This document shows positions 11,094-18,820 of a DNA stretch of 64,000 nt, in pieces (position 1 is the stretch's first letter; every line of letters starts with the position of its first letter). This DNA is from JBBROS01 sp965213845. GTDB taxonomy: Bacteria; Pseudomonadota; Alphaproteobacteria; Acetobacterales; Acetobacteraceae. The translations under genes and the position numbers were made by a program. Under the pieces are notes generated by a model. That model worked only from the letters and a program-made list of their open reading frames with translations. It was not told where the DNA came from and ran no database searches. The stretch spans positions 186,001 through 250,000 of the forward strand of contig CBDCAI010000014.1 in assembly GCA_965213845.1 (NCBI GenBank), read 5' to 3'.

Positions 11094-13202
11094 GTGACGG
11101 CGCAACGGGCGGGCCGCTTCGGCAGCCTCGATTCGATGCTGCGGCCCCGCAGCGTGGCGGTGGTGGGCGCCAGCGCCGACCGCACGCGCATCGGCGGCCG
11201 CCCGATCGACTACATGCTGCAGCAGGGCTTCCAGGGCCGCATCCTGCCCGTCAACCCGAACCGGGCGGAGATCCAGGGCCTGCCGGCCTATGCCAGCGTG
11301 GCGGCGCTGCCCGAGGTGCCGGACACCGCCATCGTCGCCGTGCCCACGGCCCTCGCCGTGCAGGCGATCGAGGACCTGGGCGCGTGCGGCGTCCGCAGCG
11401 CCATCGTCTTCACCGCGGGCTTCGCCGAGATGGACGCGGCGGGCGCCCTGGCGCAGGCGGAGATGATGGCGGCGGCCCGACGGCACGGCATGCGCCTGCT
11501 GGGGCCCAACTGCCTGGGCCTGTTCAACGCCCATGTCGGCTTCTACGCCATCTTCTCCAGCAGCCTCGAGAGCGGATGGCCCTGCCCGGGCCGCGTCGGC
11601 ATCGCCAGCCAGAGCGGGGCCTACGGGACCCACATGTTCGCCATTGCCCGTAACCGCGGCATCGGCACGCCGCTCTGCGTCACCACCGGCAACGAGGGCG
11701 ACGTGACGATCGGCGACGTCATCGGCTGGATGGCGGAGGACCCGGACACGGACGTGATCGCCGCCTATGCGGAGGGCATCCGCGAATCCGACAGCTTCCT
11801 GGCCGCGCTGCAGGCGGCGCGGGCGGCACGGAAGCCCGTCATCATGATGAAGGTCGGCACCAGCGAGATCGGGGCCGGGGCGGCGCAGAGCCACACGGCG
11901 TCCATCGCCGGCAACGACGCGGTGACCGACGCCGTGCTGGCCGAGTTCGGCGTGGTCCGCGCCCGCACGACCGAGGAGATGCTGGACATCGCCATGACGG
12001 CCACGCGGCGCATCTACCCCGTGCGGAACACGCTGGGCGTGATCACCATCAGCGGCGGTGCGGGCGTCGTGATCTCCGATGCCGCGCAGACGGCCGGGCT
12101 GGCACTGCCGGCGATGCCGGAGGCATCCCAGGCCCGGTTGAAGGCGATGCTGCCCTTCGCCGCGCCGCGCAACCCCGTGGACTGCACGGCGCAGGCGTTC
12201 AACGACATCAGCCTGGTCGGCCGCTTCATGGACAGCATGGTCGTCGAAGGCGGATACACCTCCGTCCTGGCCTTCTTCACCCAGGTCGGCGGCTCCCGCA
12301 CCATCGCCCCGGCGCTGCGGGCGCAGCTGCAGGCGGTGCAGGCCCGGCACCCGGACCGGCTTTATGTGCTGTGCGTCGTCGCCTCGCCCGAGCTGGTCCG
12401 CGGCTACGAGGATGACGGCTATGTCGTCTTCGAGGACCCGACCCGCGCGGTGGTCGCCATTGAAGCCATGGGCCGCTTCGGCGCCGCCTTCGCCGCGGAG
12501 CCCCCCGTCGCGCCGCCGCCTGTGCCACTGCTGGACCTGCCGGCGGCGACGCCGACGGAGGCCGAGGCCAAGCGGCTGCTGGCGTCCATCGGCATCGCGA
12601 GCGCGCCGGAGGCGGTCTGCGCCTCGGCCGAGGCGGCGGTCGCGGCGGCCATCCGCATCGGCTTCCCGGTCGTGCTGAAGATCGTCTCGCCCGACATCCT
12701 GCACAAGTCGGAGATCGGCGGCGTGCTGCTGGGCGTCGCCGGCGCGGACGCGGTGCGGGCCGGGTTCACCACGATCCTGGACCGGGCGCGGACCGCGGCG
12801 CCCATGGCGGCGGTCGAAGGCGTGCTGGTGGCACGGCAGCTCTCGGGTGGGGTGGAGTGCATCATGGGCATCCAGCAGGACCCGGTGTTCGGGCCCGTCG
12901 CGTTGTTCGGCCTGGGGGGCATCTTCGTCGAGATCCTGCACGACGTGGTGCTGCACCGCTGCCCTTTCGGGCCCGAGGTGGCGGAGCGCATGATCCGCTC
13001 CATCCGCGCCGCACCCCTGCTGCTGGGCGCGCGCGGCCGCCCGCCCGTGGACATGCGGGCCTTGGCGGGCACGCTCTCGCGGCTTTCGGTCTTCGCGCAC
13101 CAGGCCGGGCCGCGGCTGCGGTCGGTGGACCTGAACCCGGTGCTCGCTTTGCCGGACGGGGCCTTCGCCCTGGACGCCGTCATCGAGGTGGAACCAGCAT
13201 GA
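11094..13202 (+). CDS. Acyl-CoA synthetase, NDP-forming (acetate-CoA ligase family)
   Basis: This 702-residue single-chain acyl-CoA synthetase is of the ADP-forming type. The CoA-binding domain starts SMLRPRSVAVVGASADRTRIGG. The succinyl-CoA-synthetase-like middle holds the phosphorylated-His motif QSHTASIAGN (H267), and the C-terminal half is an ATP-grasp domain (from about 470, with VVLKIVSPDILHKSEIGGV). It activates a carboxylic acid with ATP and CoA; the acid is unknown. The GTG at 11094 is the first start giving the domain, 36 bases after the thiolase stop. Its stop overlaps the ATG of the CoA-transferase alpha gene. The operon supplies CoA esters by two routes, ligase and transferase. 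Confidence 0.85.
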   Translation: MTAQRAGRFGSLDSMLRPRSVAVVGASADRTRIGGRPIDYMLQQGFQGRILPVNPNRAEIQGLPAYASVAALPEVPDTAIVAVPTALAVQAIEDLGACGVRSAIVFTAGFAEMDAAGALAQAEMMAAARRHGMRLLGPNCLGLFNAHVGFYAIFSSSLESGWPCPGRVGIASQSGAYGTHMFAIARNRGIGTPLCVTTGNEGDVTIGDVIGWMAEDPDTDVIAAYAEGIRESDSFLAALQAARAARKPVIMMKVGTSEIGAGAAQSHTASIAGNDAVTDAVLAEFGVVRARTTEEMLDIAMTATRRIYPVRNTLGVITISGGAGVVISDAAQTAGLALPAMPEASQARLKAMLPFAAPRNPVDCTAQAFNDISLVGRFMDSMVVEGGYTSVLAFFTQVGGSRTIAPALRAQLQAVQARHPDRLYVLCVVASPELVRGYEDDGYVVFEDPTRAVVAIEAMGRFGAAFAAEPPVAPPPVPLLDLPAATPTEAEAKRLLASIGIASAPEAVCASAEAAVAAAIRIGFPVVLKIVSPDILHKSEIGGVLLGVAGADAVRAGFTTILDRARTAAPMAAVEGVLVARQLSGGVECIMGIQQDPVFGPVALFGLGGIFVEILHDVVLHRCPFGPEVAERMIRSIRAAPLLLGARGRPPVDMRALAGTLSRLSVFAHQAGPRLRSVDLNPVLALPDGAFALDAVIEVEPA

Positions 13203-13882
13203 TCGACAAGCGGGTGCAGTCCATGGCCGACGCGCTGTCCGGCGTGCCGGACGGTGCCACGGTGCTGATCGGCGGCTTCGGCGCCGTCGGGCAGCCGAAC
13301 GCGCTTCTGGAGGGATTGATCGAGCAGGGTGCGACGGACCTCGTCTGCGTCGCAAACAACGCAGGGGCCGGGCATGTGGGCCTGGCCCGGCTGATGGAGC
13401 TGGGTCGGGTGCGCCGGATGATCTGCAGCTTCCCGCGCAGCACCGGGTCGGTGGTGTTCGAGACGCTGTACAAGGAAGGCCGCATCGAGCTGGAGGTCGT
13501 GCCGCAGGGCACCCTGGCCGAACGCATGCGGGCGGCAGGCGCCGGCATCCCGGCCTTCTTCACCGCGACGGCCGCCGGCACCCAGCTCGCCCGCGGCAAG
13601 GAGACCCGGGTGATCGACGGCCGCGAATACGTGCTGGAACAGGCGCTGCACGGCGACCTGGCGCTGGTCGAGGCCTGGCAGGCCGACCGTTGGGGCAACC
13701 TGACGTTCCGCAGCAGCGGCCGGAACTTCAACCCCGTGATGGCCATGGCGGGCCGGCTGACGGTCGTGCAGTCCCAGCACATGGTCGAGCTGGGCGCGCT
13801 GGACCCGGAAGCGGTGGTCACCCCCGGCATCTTCGTCGACCGCGTGCTGCATGTGCCCTATGGCGACCCGGAGATGCCGTGA
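13199..13882 (+). CDS. 3-oxoacid CoA-transferase, subunit A
   Basis: This 227-residue alpha subunit of a family I CoA-transferase (SCOT / PcaI / AtoD type) begins MIDKRVQSMADALSGVPDG. It has the glycine-rich CoA loop GGFGAVGQPNALLEGL near 22-37 and the VCVANNAGAG segment. Family members swap CoA between succinyl-CoA and a 3-oxo acid. The start overlaps the synthetase TGA (ATGA) and the stop is overlapped by the subunit B ATG (TGATG), so all three should be made together. The exact acceptor cannot be told from sequence; the nearby hydrolase has a weak link to 3-oxoadipate chemistry. Confidence 0.88.
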   Translation: MIDKRVQSMADALSGVPDGATVLIGGFGAVGQPNALLEGLIEQGATDLVCVANNAGAGHVGLARLMELGRVRRMICSFPRSTGSVVFETLYKEGRIELEVVPQGTLAERMRAAGAGIPAFFTATAAGTQLARGKETRVIDGREYVLEQALHGDLALVEAWQADRWGNLTFRSSGRNFNPVMAMAGRLTVVQSQHMVELGALDPEAVVTPGIFVDRVLHVPYGDPEMP

Positions 13883-14520
13883 TGACGTTCGACCGCAAGC
13901 AGATGGCCGCCCGCGTGGCGCAGGACATCCCCGAGGGCTGGTACGTGAACCTCGGCATCGGCATTCCCACCATGGTGGCCGACCAGGTGCCGCCCGGGCG
14001 CGAGGTGATCTTCCACAGCGAGAACGGCGTGCTGGGCATGGGCCCGGCACCGGCGCCCGAGGCGCGCAACCCCTGGCTCATCAACGCCGGCAAGCAGCTG
14101 GTGACGCTGCAGTCCGGCGGGTCCTACGTCCACCATGCCGACAGCTTCGCCATGATCCGCGGCGGCCACCTGGACCTGTGCGTGCTGGGCGCCTTCGAGG
14201 TGGCGGAGAACGGCGACATCGCCAACTGGGCCACCAGCGAGAACGACACCGCGCCCGCCGTGGGCGGCGCCATGGACCTGGCCGTGGGCGCCCAGCGGCT
14301 CTGGGTCGTGATGGAGCACTCCACGAAGGACGGCCGGGCGCGCCTCGTGCGCCGCTGCACCTATCCGCTGACGGCGCCGGGTGCCGTCAGCCGCGTCTAC
14401 ACGAACCTGGCCGTGCTGGATGTGACGCCGCAGGGCTTCGCCCTGGTCGAGCTCGCACCCGGCATCTCGCTCGAAACCCTGCAGGCGCGCACCGACGCGC
14501 CCGTCGCGCCCGCAGCGTAA
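13882..14520 (+). CDS. 3-oxoacid CoA-transferase, subunit B
   Basis: This 212-residue beta subunit carries the catalytic glutamate in SENGVLGMG (E47), which forms the gamma-glutamyl-CoA thioester. Other family features are YVNLGIGIPTMVADQVP at 21-37 and GGHLDLCVLGAFEVAENGD near 93-111. It is complete, and its first base is the last base of the subunit A stop. Together the two subunits make a standard family I enzyme. The alpha/beta hydrolase starts 10 bases downstream behind AAAGGAAA. Confidence 0.9.
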   Translation: MTFDRKQMAARVAQDIPEGWYVNLGIGIPTMVADQVPPGREVIFHSENGVLGMGPAPAPEARNPWLINAGKQLVTLQSGGSYVHHADSFAMIRGGHLDLCVLGAFEVAENGDIANWATSENDTAPAVGGAMDLAVGAQRLWVVMEHSTKDGRARLVRRCTYPLTAPGAVSRVYTNLAVLDVTPQGFALVELAPGISLETLQARTDAPVAPAA

Positions 14521-14530
14521 AGGAAACCCC

Positions 14531-15412
14531 ATGCCACACGCGACCGCCGATGACGGGGTGAAGCTGTACTTCGAGGAGACCGGCAGCGGCACGCCCGTCA
14601 TCTTCGTGCACGAGTACGCCGGCGACATGCGCAGCTGGGAGCCGCAGATGCGCCACTTCGGGCAGCGCTACCGCGCCATCAGCTACAACGCCCGCGGCTA
14701 CCCGCCGTCCGACGTGCCCGACAGCCCGGCCAGCTACTCGCAGAACCGCGCCGCGGACGACATCCTGGCCGTGCTGGACCACCTCGGCATCCAGCAGGCG
14801 CATGTCGTGGGCCTGTCCATGGGCGGGTTCGCCACGCTGCATTTCGGCTTCCGCCACCCCGCCCGGGCGCTCTCGCTGACCGTCGCGGGCTGCGGCTATG
14901 GCGCCGAGCCCGGCCAGCGCGAGCGCTTCAAGGCGGAGGCCTCGTTCATCGCCGAGACGCTGCAGCGGGACGGGATGGAGTCGTTCGCCGCCAAATACGC
15001 CTACGGCCCCACGCGGGTGCAGTTCGAGAACAAGGACCCAAGAGGCTTCGCGGAGTTCGCCCGGCAGCTCGCCGAGCACTCCGCGCTGGGGGCGGCCAAC
15101 ACCCAGCTGGGCGTGCAGGCCGAACGGCCCTCGCTGTATGAGCTGGTGGACCAGATGATGGCGCTGACCGTGCCGACCCTGGTGCTGACCGGCGACGAGG
15201 ACTGGCCCTGCCTGCAGCCGGGCCTGTTGATGAAGCAGTCCATCCCGACGGCCGCGCTGTCCGTGATGCCCAACTGCGGCCACACGATCAACATCGAGGA
15301 CCCCGACCAGTTCAACCACCTGGTCTCCAGCTTCATCGTCCAGGTCGATTGCGGCCGCTGGCCGGTGCGCGACCCGCGCACGCTGGTGGCCTCGATCACC
15401 GGGATCAAGTAG
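14531..15412 (+). CDS. Alpha/beta hydrolase
   Basis: This 293-residue alpha/beta hydrolase has the nucleophile elbow GLSMGG (S96), an oxyanion-region VHEYAGDMRSWEPQ near 27-40, and the general-base histidine in NCGHTINIEDP near 255. The shape resembles enol-lactonase or esterase members. It is the last gene of the acyl-CoA operon, starting 10 bases after the CoA-transferase, so it may open a lactone or ester, or act as a thioesterase, for the same pathway. Its stop is 6 bases from the convergent GST stop, with no obvious terminator between them. Confidence 0.82.
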   Translation: MPHATADDGVKLYFEETGSGTPVIFVHEYAGDMRSWEPQMRHFGQRYRAISYNARGYPPSDVPDSPASYSQNRAADDILAVLDHLGIQQAHVVGLSMGGFATLHFGFRHPARALSLTVAGCGYGAEPGQRERFKAEASFIAETLQRDGMESFAAKYAYGPTRVQFENKDPRGFAEFARQLAEHSALGAANTQLGVQAERPSLYELVDQMMALTVPTLVLTGDEDWPCLQPGLLMKQSIPTAALSVMPNCGHTINIEDPDQFNHLVSSFIVQVDCGRWPVRDPRTLVASITGIK

Positions 15413-15418
15413 CGGCGC

Positions 15419-16060
15419 TTACACGAAGCAGGGCAAACGTCGGCCATGCATCAGGTCATACGGGGCCTGCCAGCCGGGCAGGGTTGCGAGGCGCTGCAAC
15501 CAGGCCGAGACGGCGGGGTGGGAGGCCGCCAGGTCATAGCCGCTCTCGACCGGCGGGAATGAGAGGTAGGCCATCATCGACAGGTCCGCGACGGTCGGTG
15601 CGGGCCCGACGAGATAGGGCCGGTCCACCAGGTGCCGCTCGATGACGCCCAGGCCGTCGTCGACCTGGCGCTTCAGATACTTCTGCACCGCCGGGTCGGG
15701 CGACGGCGTAAAGGCCCGGCGGAAGCGGTAGGCGGCCATGGCGCCGCTGAGCTTCTGGTTGTCCCAGAACAGCCAGCGCAGCACTTCGAAGACAGCCGCC
15801 TCACCCGTGGGCTGGAAGCGGCCGTGGCGCTCGGCCAGGCGCAGCAGGATCGGCGCCGTTTGGGTGAGCGTCTCGCCGTCCATCTCCAGCACAGGGACCT
15901 CGCCCATGGGGTTGACCGTGCGCCGCCACGCCTCCGTGCGGGTGACGCCGGCGCCGAAATCCGTCCAGACCAGCTCGAACGGCACCCCGCACAGCGTCAG
16001 CATGAGCGCCAGCTTGTAGCTGTTGCCCGACTCCGGGAAGTAATGGAGCCGGACCGTCAC
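15419..16060 (-). CDS. Glutathione S-transferase family protein
   Basis: This 213-residue protein has an N-terminal thioredoxin-like domain (MTVRLHYFPESGNSYKLAL, with the conserved cis-Pro in GEVPVLEM near 53 and the glutathione-binding Glu/Ser region TLTQTAPILL). The C-terminal half is all-helical. The GTG start overlaps the stop of the upstream N-carbamoyl-D-amino-acid hydrolase (GTGA), so it is coupled to the hydantoinase operon as its last gene. The substrate is unknown. A role in detoxifying or opening a compound handled by that operon is possible but only inferred from position. Confidence 0.85.
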   Translation of the reverse strand: MTVRLHYFPESGNSYKLALMLTLCGVPFELVWTDFGAGVTRTEAWRRTVNPMGEVPVLEMDGETLTQTAPILLRLAERHGRFQPTGEAAVFEVLRWLFWDNQKLSGAMAAYRFRRAFTPSPDPAVQKYLKRQVDDGLGVIERHLVDRPYLVGPAPTVADLSMMAYLSFPPVESGYDLAASHPAVSAWLQRLATLPGWQAPYDLMHGRRLPCFV

Positions 16061-17058
16061 CCCGGGCTCTCGCCGGCGGGGCGCCACACCGGCGGCGGCG
16101 CGGCACCCACCTGGTCGACGATGGGCGCATAGGCTTCCGGGCGGCGATGGGCGGCGAAGTTGAAGATGGTGCTGCGGCCCAGTGCGCAGCGGTCGAGGTC
16201 GAGGTCGGCGGTGATCAGCTCGTCGTCCCAGGTCGTGGCCTCGGCCATGATCTCGCCCTGCGGGTTGACGATGATGCTGTTGCCGAACAGCTCGCACCCG
16301 TCCTCGATCCCCGCCTTGGCGGTCGCGATGGCGAAGCAGGCGTTCTGGTAGGCGCCGGCCTGGATGCTGAGATGGCTGTGGAACACCCGCAGGTGATGCG
16401 CCTCGAAGCCCTGCGCGTCCTGGTTGATGCTGGGCGTGTTGTAGCCGAGCATCACGAGCTCGACCGATTGCAGGCCCAGCACGCGCCAGGCCTCCGGCCA
16501 GCGGCGGTCGTTGCAGATCAGCATGCCCATGTTCACGCCGGCCTGGTCGCCCATCGGCGCCTGGATCACGGGGAAGCCGAGGTTCCCGACCTCGAAGTAG
16601 CGCTTCTCGAGATGCTGGACCTTGCGGCGCGGCAGGTATTCGGCGTGCCCCGGCAGGTGGACCTTGCGGTATTTCAGCAGGATTTCGCCGCCCGGCGCCA
16701 CCAGGATGGCGGTGTTGAAACGGCGGCGCTGCATCACGCCCTGCGCGTCCGGCTCATGGGCGAGCTCGGCGTAACCCAGGTGGAAGCCGATGCCGTAGCG
16801 CCGGGCGGCCTCGAACAGCGGGGCCGTGGCGTTGGACGGCATCGCCGCCTCGAACCAGGGGTCCGCCTCGGCGCGATCTTCCAGGTAATGGCGGGGAAAG
16901 AACGTGGTGAGCGCCAGCTCGGGGAACACCATCAGCTGCACGCCGCGGGCGTGGGCGCGCTCCATCAGGCGCACCATGCGCGCCACGGCGACGTCGCGGC
17001 CCTCGTCGCGCTGGATCGGGCCGAGCTGCGCGGCGGCGGCGGTCAGGATGCGGGGCAT
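16057..17058 (-). CDS. N-carbamoyl-D-amino-acid hydrolase (first copy)
   Basis: This 333-residue nitrilase-superfamily amidohydrolase has the catalytic triad in place: E47 (VFPELALTTFFPR), K132 (KYRKVHLPG) and C182 (LICNDRRWPEAWR). The NDRRWPEAWR and MLGYNTP signatures are those of D-carbamoylases, which split N-carbamoyl-D-amino acids into D-amino acid, CO2 and ammonia. It sits 43 bases after the tandem lipoproteins, in the operon headed by the hydantoinase. A second paralogue lies upstream in the same operon. Compared with the second copy it has a longer C-terminus, ending with a proline-rich tail. Confidence 0.88.
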   Translation of the reverse strand: MPRILTAAAAQLGPIQRDEGRDVAVARMVRLMERAHARGVQLMVFPELALTTFFPRHYLEDRAEADPWFEAAMPSNATAPLFEAARRYGIGFHLGYAELAHEPDAQGVMQRRRFNTAILVAPGGEILLKYRKVHLPGHAEYLPRRKVQHLEKRYFEVGNLGFPVIQAPMGDQAGVNMGMLICNDRRWPEAWRVLGLQSVELVMLGYNTPSINQDAQGFEAHHLRVFHSHLSIQAGAYQNACFAIATAKAGIEDGCELFGNSIIVNPQGEIMAEATTWDDELITADLDLDRCALGRSTIFNFAAHRRPEAYAPIVDQVGAAPPPVWRPAGESPG

Positions 17059-17101
17059 GGCGGGCTTTCGGTAGGGGGCCTGTCGGTAAGAGGCTGCGTC
17101 G

Positions 17102-17509
17102 TCAAGGGCTCGGTGGCTTCTGTCCGCGCATGGGCCGGAACCCCATCAGCGGAACGGCGGAGGGCGGGTCCTGCGGCTGAACCAACGCCGGTGCGGCGGA
17201 CGACACGGGTGGGGGCGAGGCGGGGGCGGGTTCGGCGTCGTCCGCGGTGGGCGCCTGGGGCCGCAGCAGCATGTCCTCCACGGGGTCCCGCGGCGGCTCT
17301 GCGTCGGGCATCGAGGGGAGGGGTTCCGCCACGGGCGGCGCAGCGGGCTCCGGCACCGGGGCGGCGAGCGGCGGCGCGTCGGGGGCCGGGCGATAGGCCG
17401 GGTAAGGCGACGGCATGGGTGCGGGCGGGTCGAACAAGTAGGCCGGCGTGGGCGGCGGATAGCAGCCCGCCAGCGGCAGCAGCGGAAGCAGCAGGAGCAG
17501 GCGGCGCAT
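17102..17509 (-). CDS. Proline/alanine-rich lipoprotein with C-terminal GFRPMRGQKP peptide (copy A)
   Basis: I do not recognise this family. The 135-residue protein starts with a short lipoprotein signal peptide and lipobox LAGC (C16). A disordered Pro/Ala/Glu-rich body follows, then the ending MGFRPMRGQKPPSP. The same MGFRPMRGQKP peptide ends the neighbouring upstream lipoprotein, although their middles are unrelated in sequence. ATG 17509 lies one base after the stop of copy B, so the two are a tandem pair. The gene is inside the hydantoinase operon, between the two N-carbamoyl-D-amino-acid hydrolases. It is predicted to be membrane-anchored in the periplasm with a free basic tail; function unknown. 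Confidence 0.7.
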   Translation of the reverse strand: MRRLLLLLPLLPLAGCYPPPTPAYLFDPPAPMPSPYPAYRPAPDAPPLAAPVPEPAAPPVAEPLPSMPDAEPPRDPVEDMLLRPQAPTADDAEPAPASPPPVSSAAPALVQPQDPPSAVPLMGFRPMRGQKPPSP

Positions 17510-17510
17510 C

Positions 17511-17885
17511 TCAGGCGCCCGCGGGCTTCTGGCCCCGCATGGGGCGGAACCCCATCATCGGCACGCCCGAGGAGGAGGAGGACACCGGGGTCGCGGCCGA
17601 AGCCGGCGCCGCACCGGCCGCCGTGGTCTCGGCAGCCGGTGCCGGGACAGGAGCCGCCACTGCTGCCTGGGCCGCCTGGGCCGGGGCGTCGGGCGTGGAC
17701 TTCGCCTGCGCCGTCGCGGGTGGCGCCGTGCCGGGGGCCGGGGCCTTCGCCACGGGCCTGACCGGGTGGATGGGGTGATGCGCCGCGACGACCCGCGGTG
17801 GCGCGGCGCATCCGGCGAGCAGGACGGCGGCCAGCACGGGCCGGGCCAGGAGGCCGGGCCGGGTGCGGATGGGCAGGACGGTCAT
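17511..17885 (-). CDS. Alanine/proline-rich lipoprotein with C-terminal GFRPMRGQKP peptide (copy B)
   Basis: This unrecognised 124-residue protein has a basic n-region, a hydrophobic core and lipobox LLAGC (C26). A low-complexity Ala/Pro/Thr/Ser body follows, with the end PMMGFRPMRGQKPAGA. The shared 11-residue peptide differs from copy A at only three synonymous bases over 32. ATG 17885 is chosen because it overlaps the TGA of the upstream carbamoylase (ATGA) and starts a good signal peptide; a GTG or ATG further upstream lies inside that gene. The body is too simple to predict a fold. Confidence 0.7.
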   Translation of the reverse strand: MTVLPIRTRPGLLARPVLAAVLLAGCAAPPRVVAAHHPIHPVRPVAKAPAPGTAPPATAQAKSTPDAPAQAAQAAVAAPVPAPAAETTAAGAAPASAATPVSSSSSGVPMMGFRPMRGQKPAGA

Positions 17886-18820
17886 GCAGGCTCCTCCACG
17901 CCGGTTTGCCCGGTGATGGGCCCATACCATTGTGGCCGTCGATGGGCGGCGAAGTTGAACATCTTCTCCTTCCCCTGCCGGCAGAGATCGAGATCGCAGT
18001 CGGCGACCACGACCTCGTCGCCCAGCGTCGCGGCCTCCGCCACGATCATCCCGTTGGGGTCCACGATGCAGGAGCCGCCGATCAGGCCGGACCCGTCCTC
18101 GTCGCCCGCCTTGGCCACCGCCACGGCCCAGGTGGCGTTCATGTAGGCGTTGGCCTGCGCCGCCAGCTGCGAGTGGAAGGTGCGGATGCGCCCGTCCTCG
18201 GTGCGCCCGCCGTTCGGGTCGTAGGCGGCGCTGTTATAGCCCACCAGCACCAGCTCCACCCCCTGCAGCGCCAGCACGCGCCACGCTTCCGGCCAGCGGC
18301 GGTCGTTGCAGACCAGCATGCCCAGCAGCGCCCCCTGGAACGGGGCGGCGCGGAACACCGGGAAGCCCAGGTCGCCATACGCGAAGTAGCGCTTCTCCAG
18401 CTGCTGGAACCGGGCGCCCGCGCGGGGTTCGACGGAGCCGGGAAGGTGGATCTTGCGGTACTTGCCGACGATCGTGCCGTCGGGTGCCACCGTGATGGCG
18501 GTGTTGAAGCGCTGCCCCTCGGGCGTGGTCTCCGCATAGCCGACGTAGAACCCGACGCCCAGCGCCCGGGCGCGGTCGAACAGCGGCTGCACGTCGGGGT
18601 TGGGCATCGCTGCCTCGAAATAAGTCGGCAGCTCGTTGTCGCCCAACAGCCAGCGGGGGAAGAACGTGGTGAAGGCCAGCTCGGGGAACACGACCAGCGT
18701 GGCGCCCTGCTTGGCGGCGTCCTCCAGCAGCGCGATCATGCGGGCCAGGATGGCCGGCCGGCCGTCGGCGCGCTGGTTGGGCCCCATCTGGGCGGCGGCG
18801 ATGCGGATGACGCGCGACAT
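17882..18820 (-). CDS. N-carbamoyl-D-amino-acid hydrolase (second copy)
   Basis: This 312-residue paralogue of the 16-17 kb gene has an intact triad: E47 (VFPELAFTTFFPR), K123 (KYRKIHLPG) and C171 (LVCNDRRWPEAWR). The substrate loop differs: YNSAAYDPNGGRTEDGR replaces YNTPSINQDAQGFEAHH, so side-chain preference probably differs between the two enzymes. The start overlaps the hydantoinase stop (TGATG), placing it second in the operon. Hydantoinase plus carbamoylase would convert 5-substituted hydantoins to D-amino acids in the cytoplasm. Confidence 0.88.
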   Translation of the reverse strand: MSRVIRIAAAQMGPNQRADGRPAILARMIALLEDAAKQGATLVVFPELAFTTFFPRWLLGDNELPTYFEAAMPNPDVQPLFDRARALGVGFYVGYAETTPEGQRFNTAITVAPDGTIVGKYRKIHLPGSVEPRAGARFQQLEKRYFAYGDLGFPVFRAAPFQGALLGMLVCNDRRWPEAWRVLALQGVELVLVGYNSAAYDPNGGRTEDGRIRTFHSQLAAQANAYMNATWAVAVAKAGDEDGSGLIGGSCIVDPNGMIVAEAATLGDEVVVADCDLDLCRQGKEKMFNFAAHRRPQWYGPITGQTGVEEPA

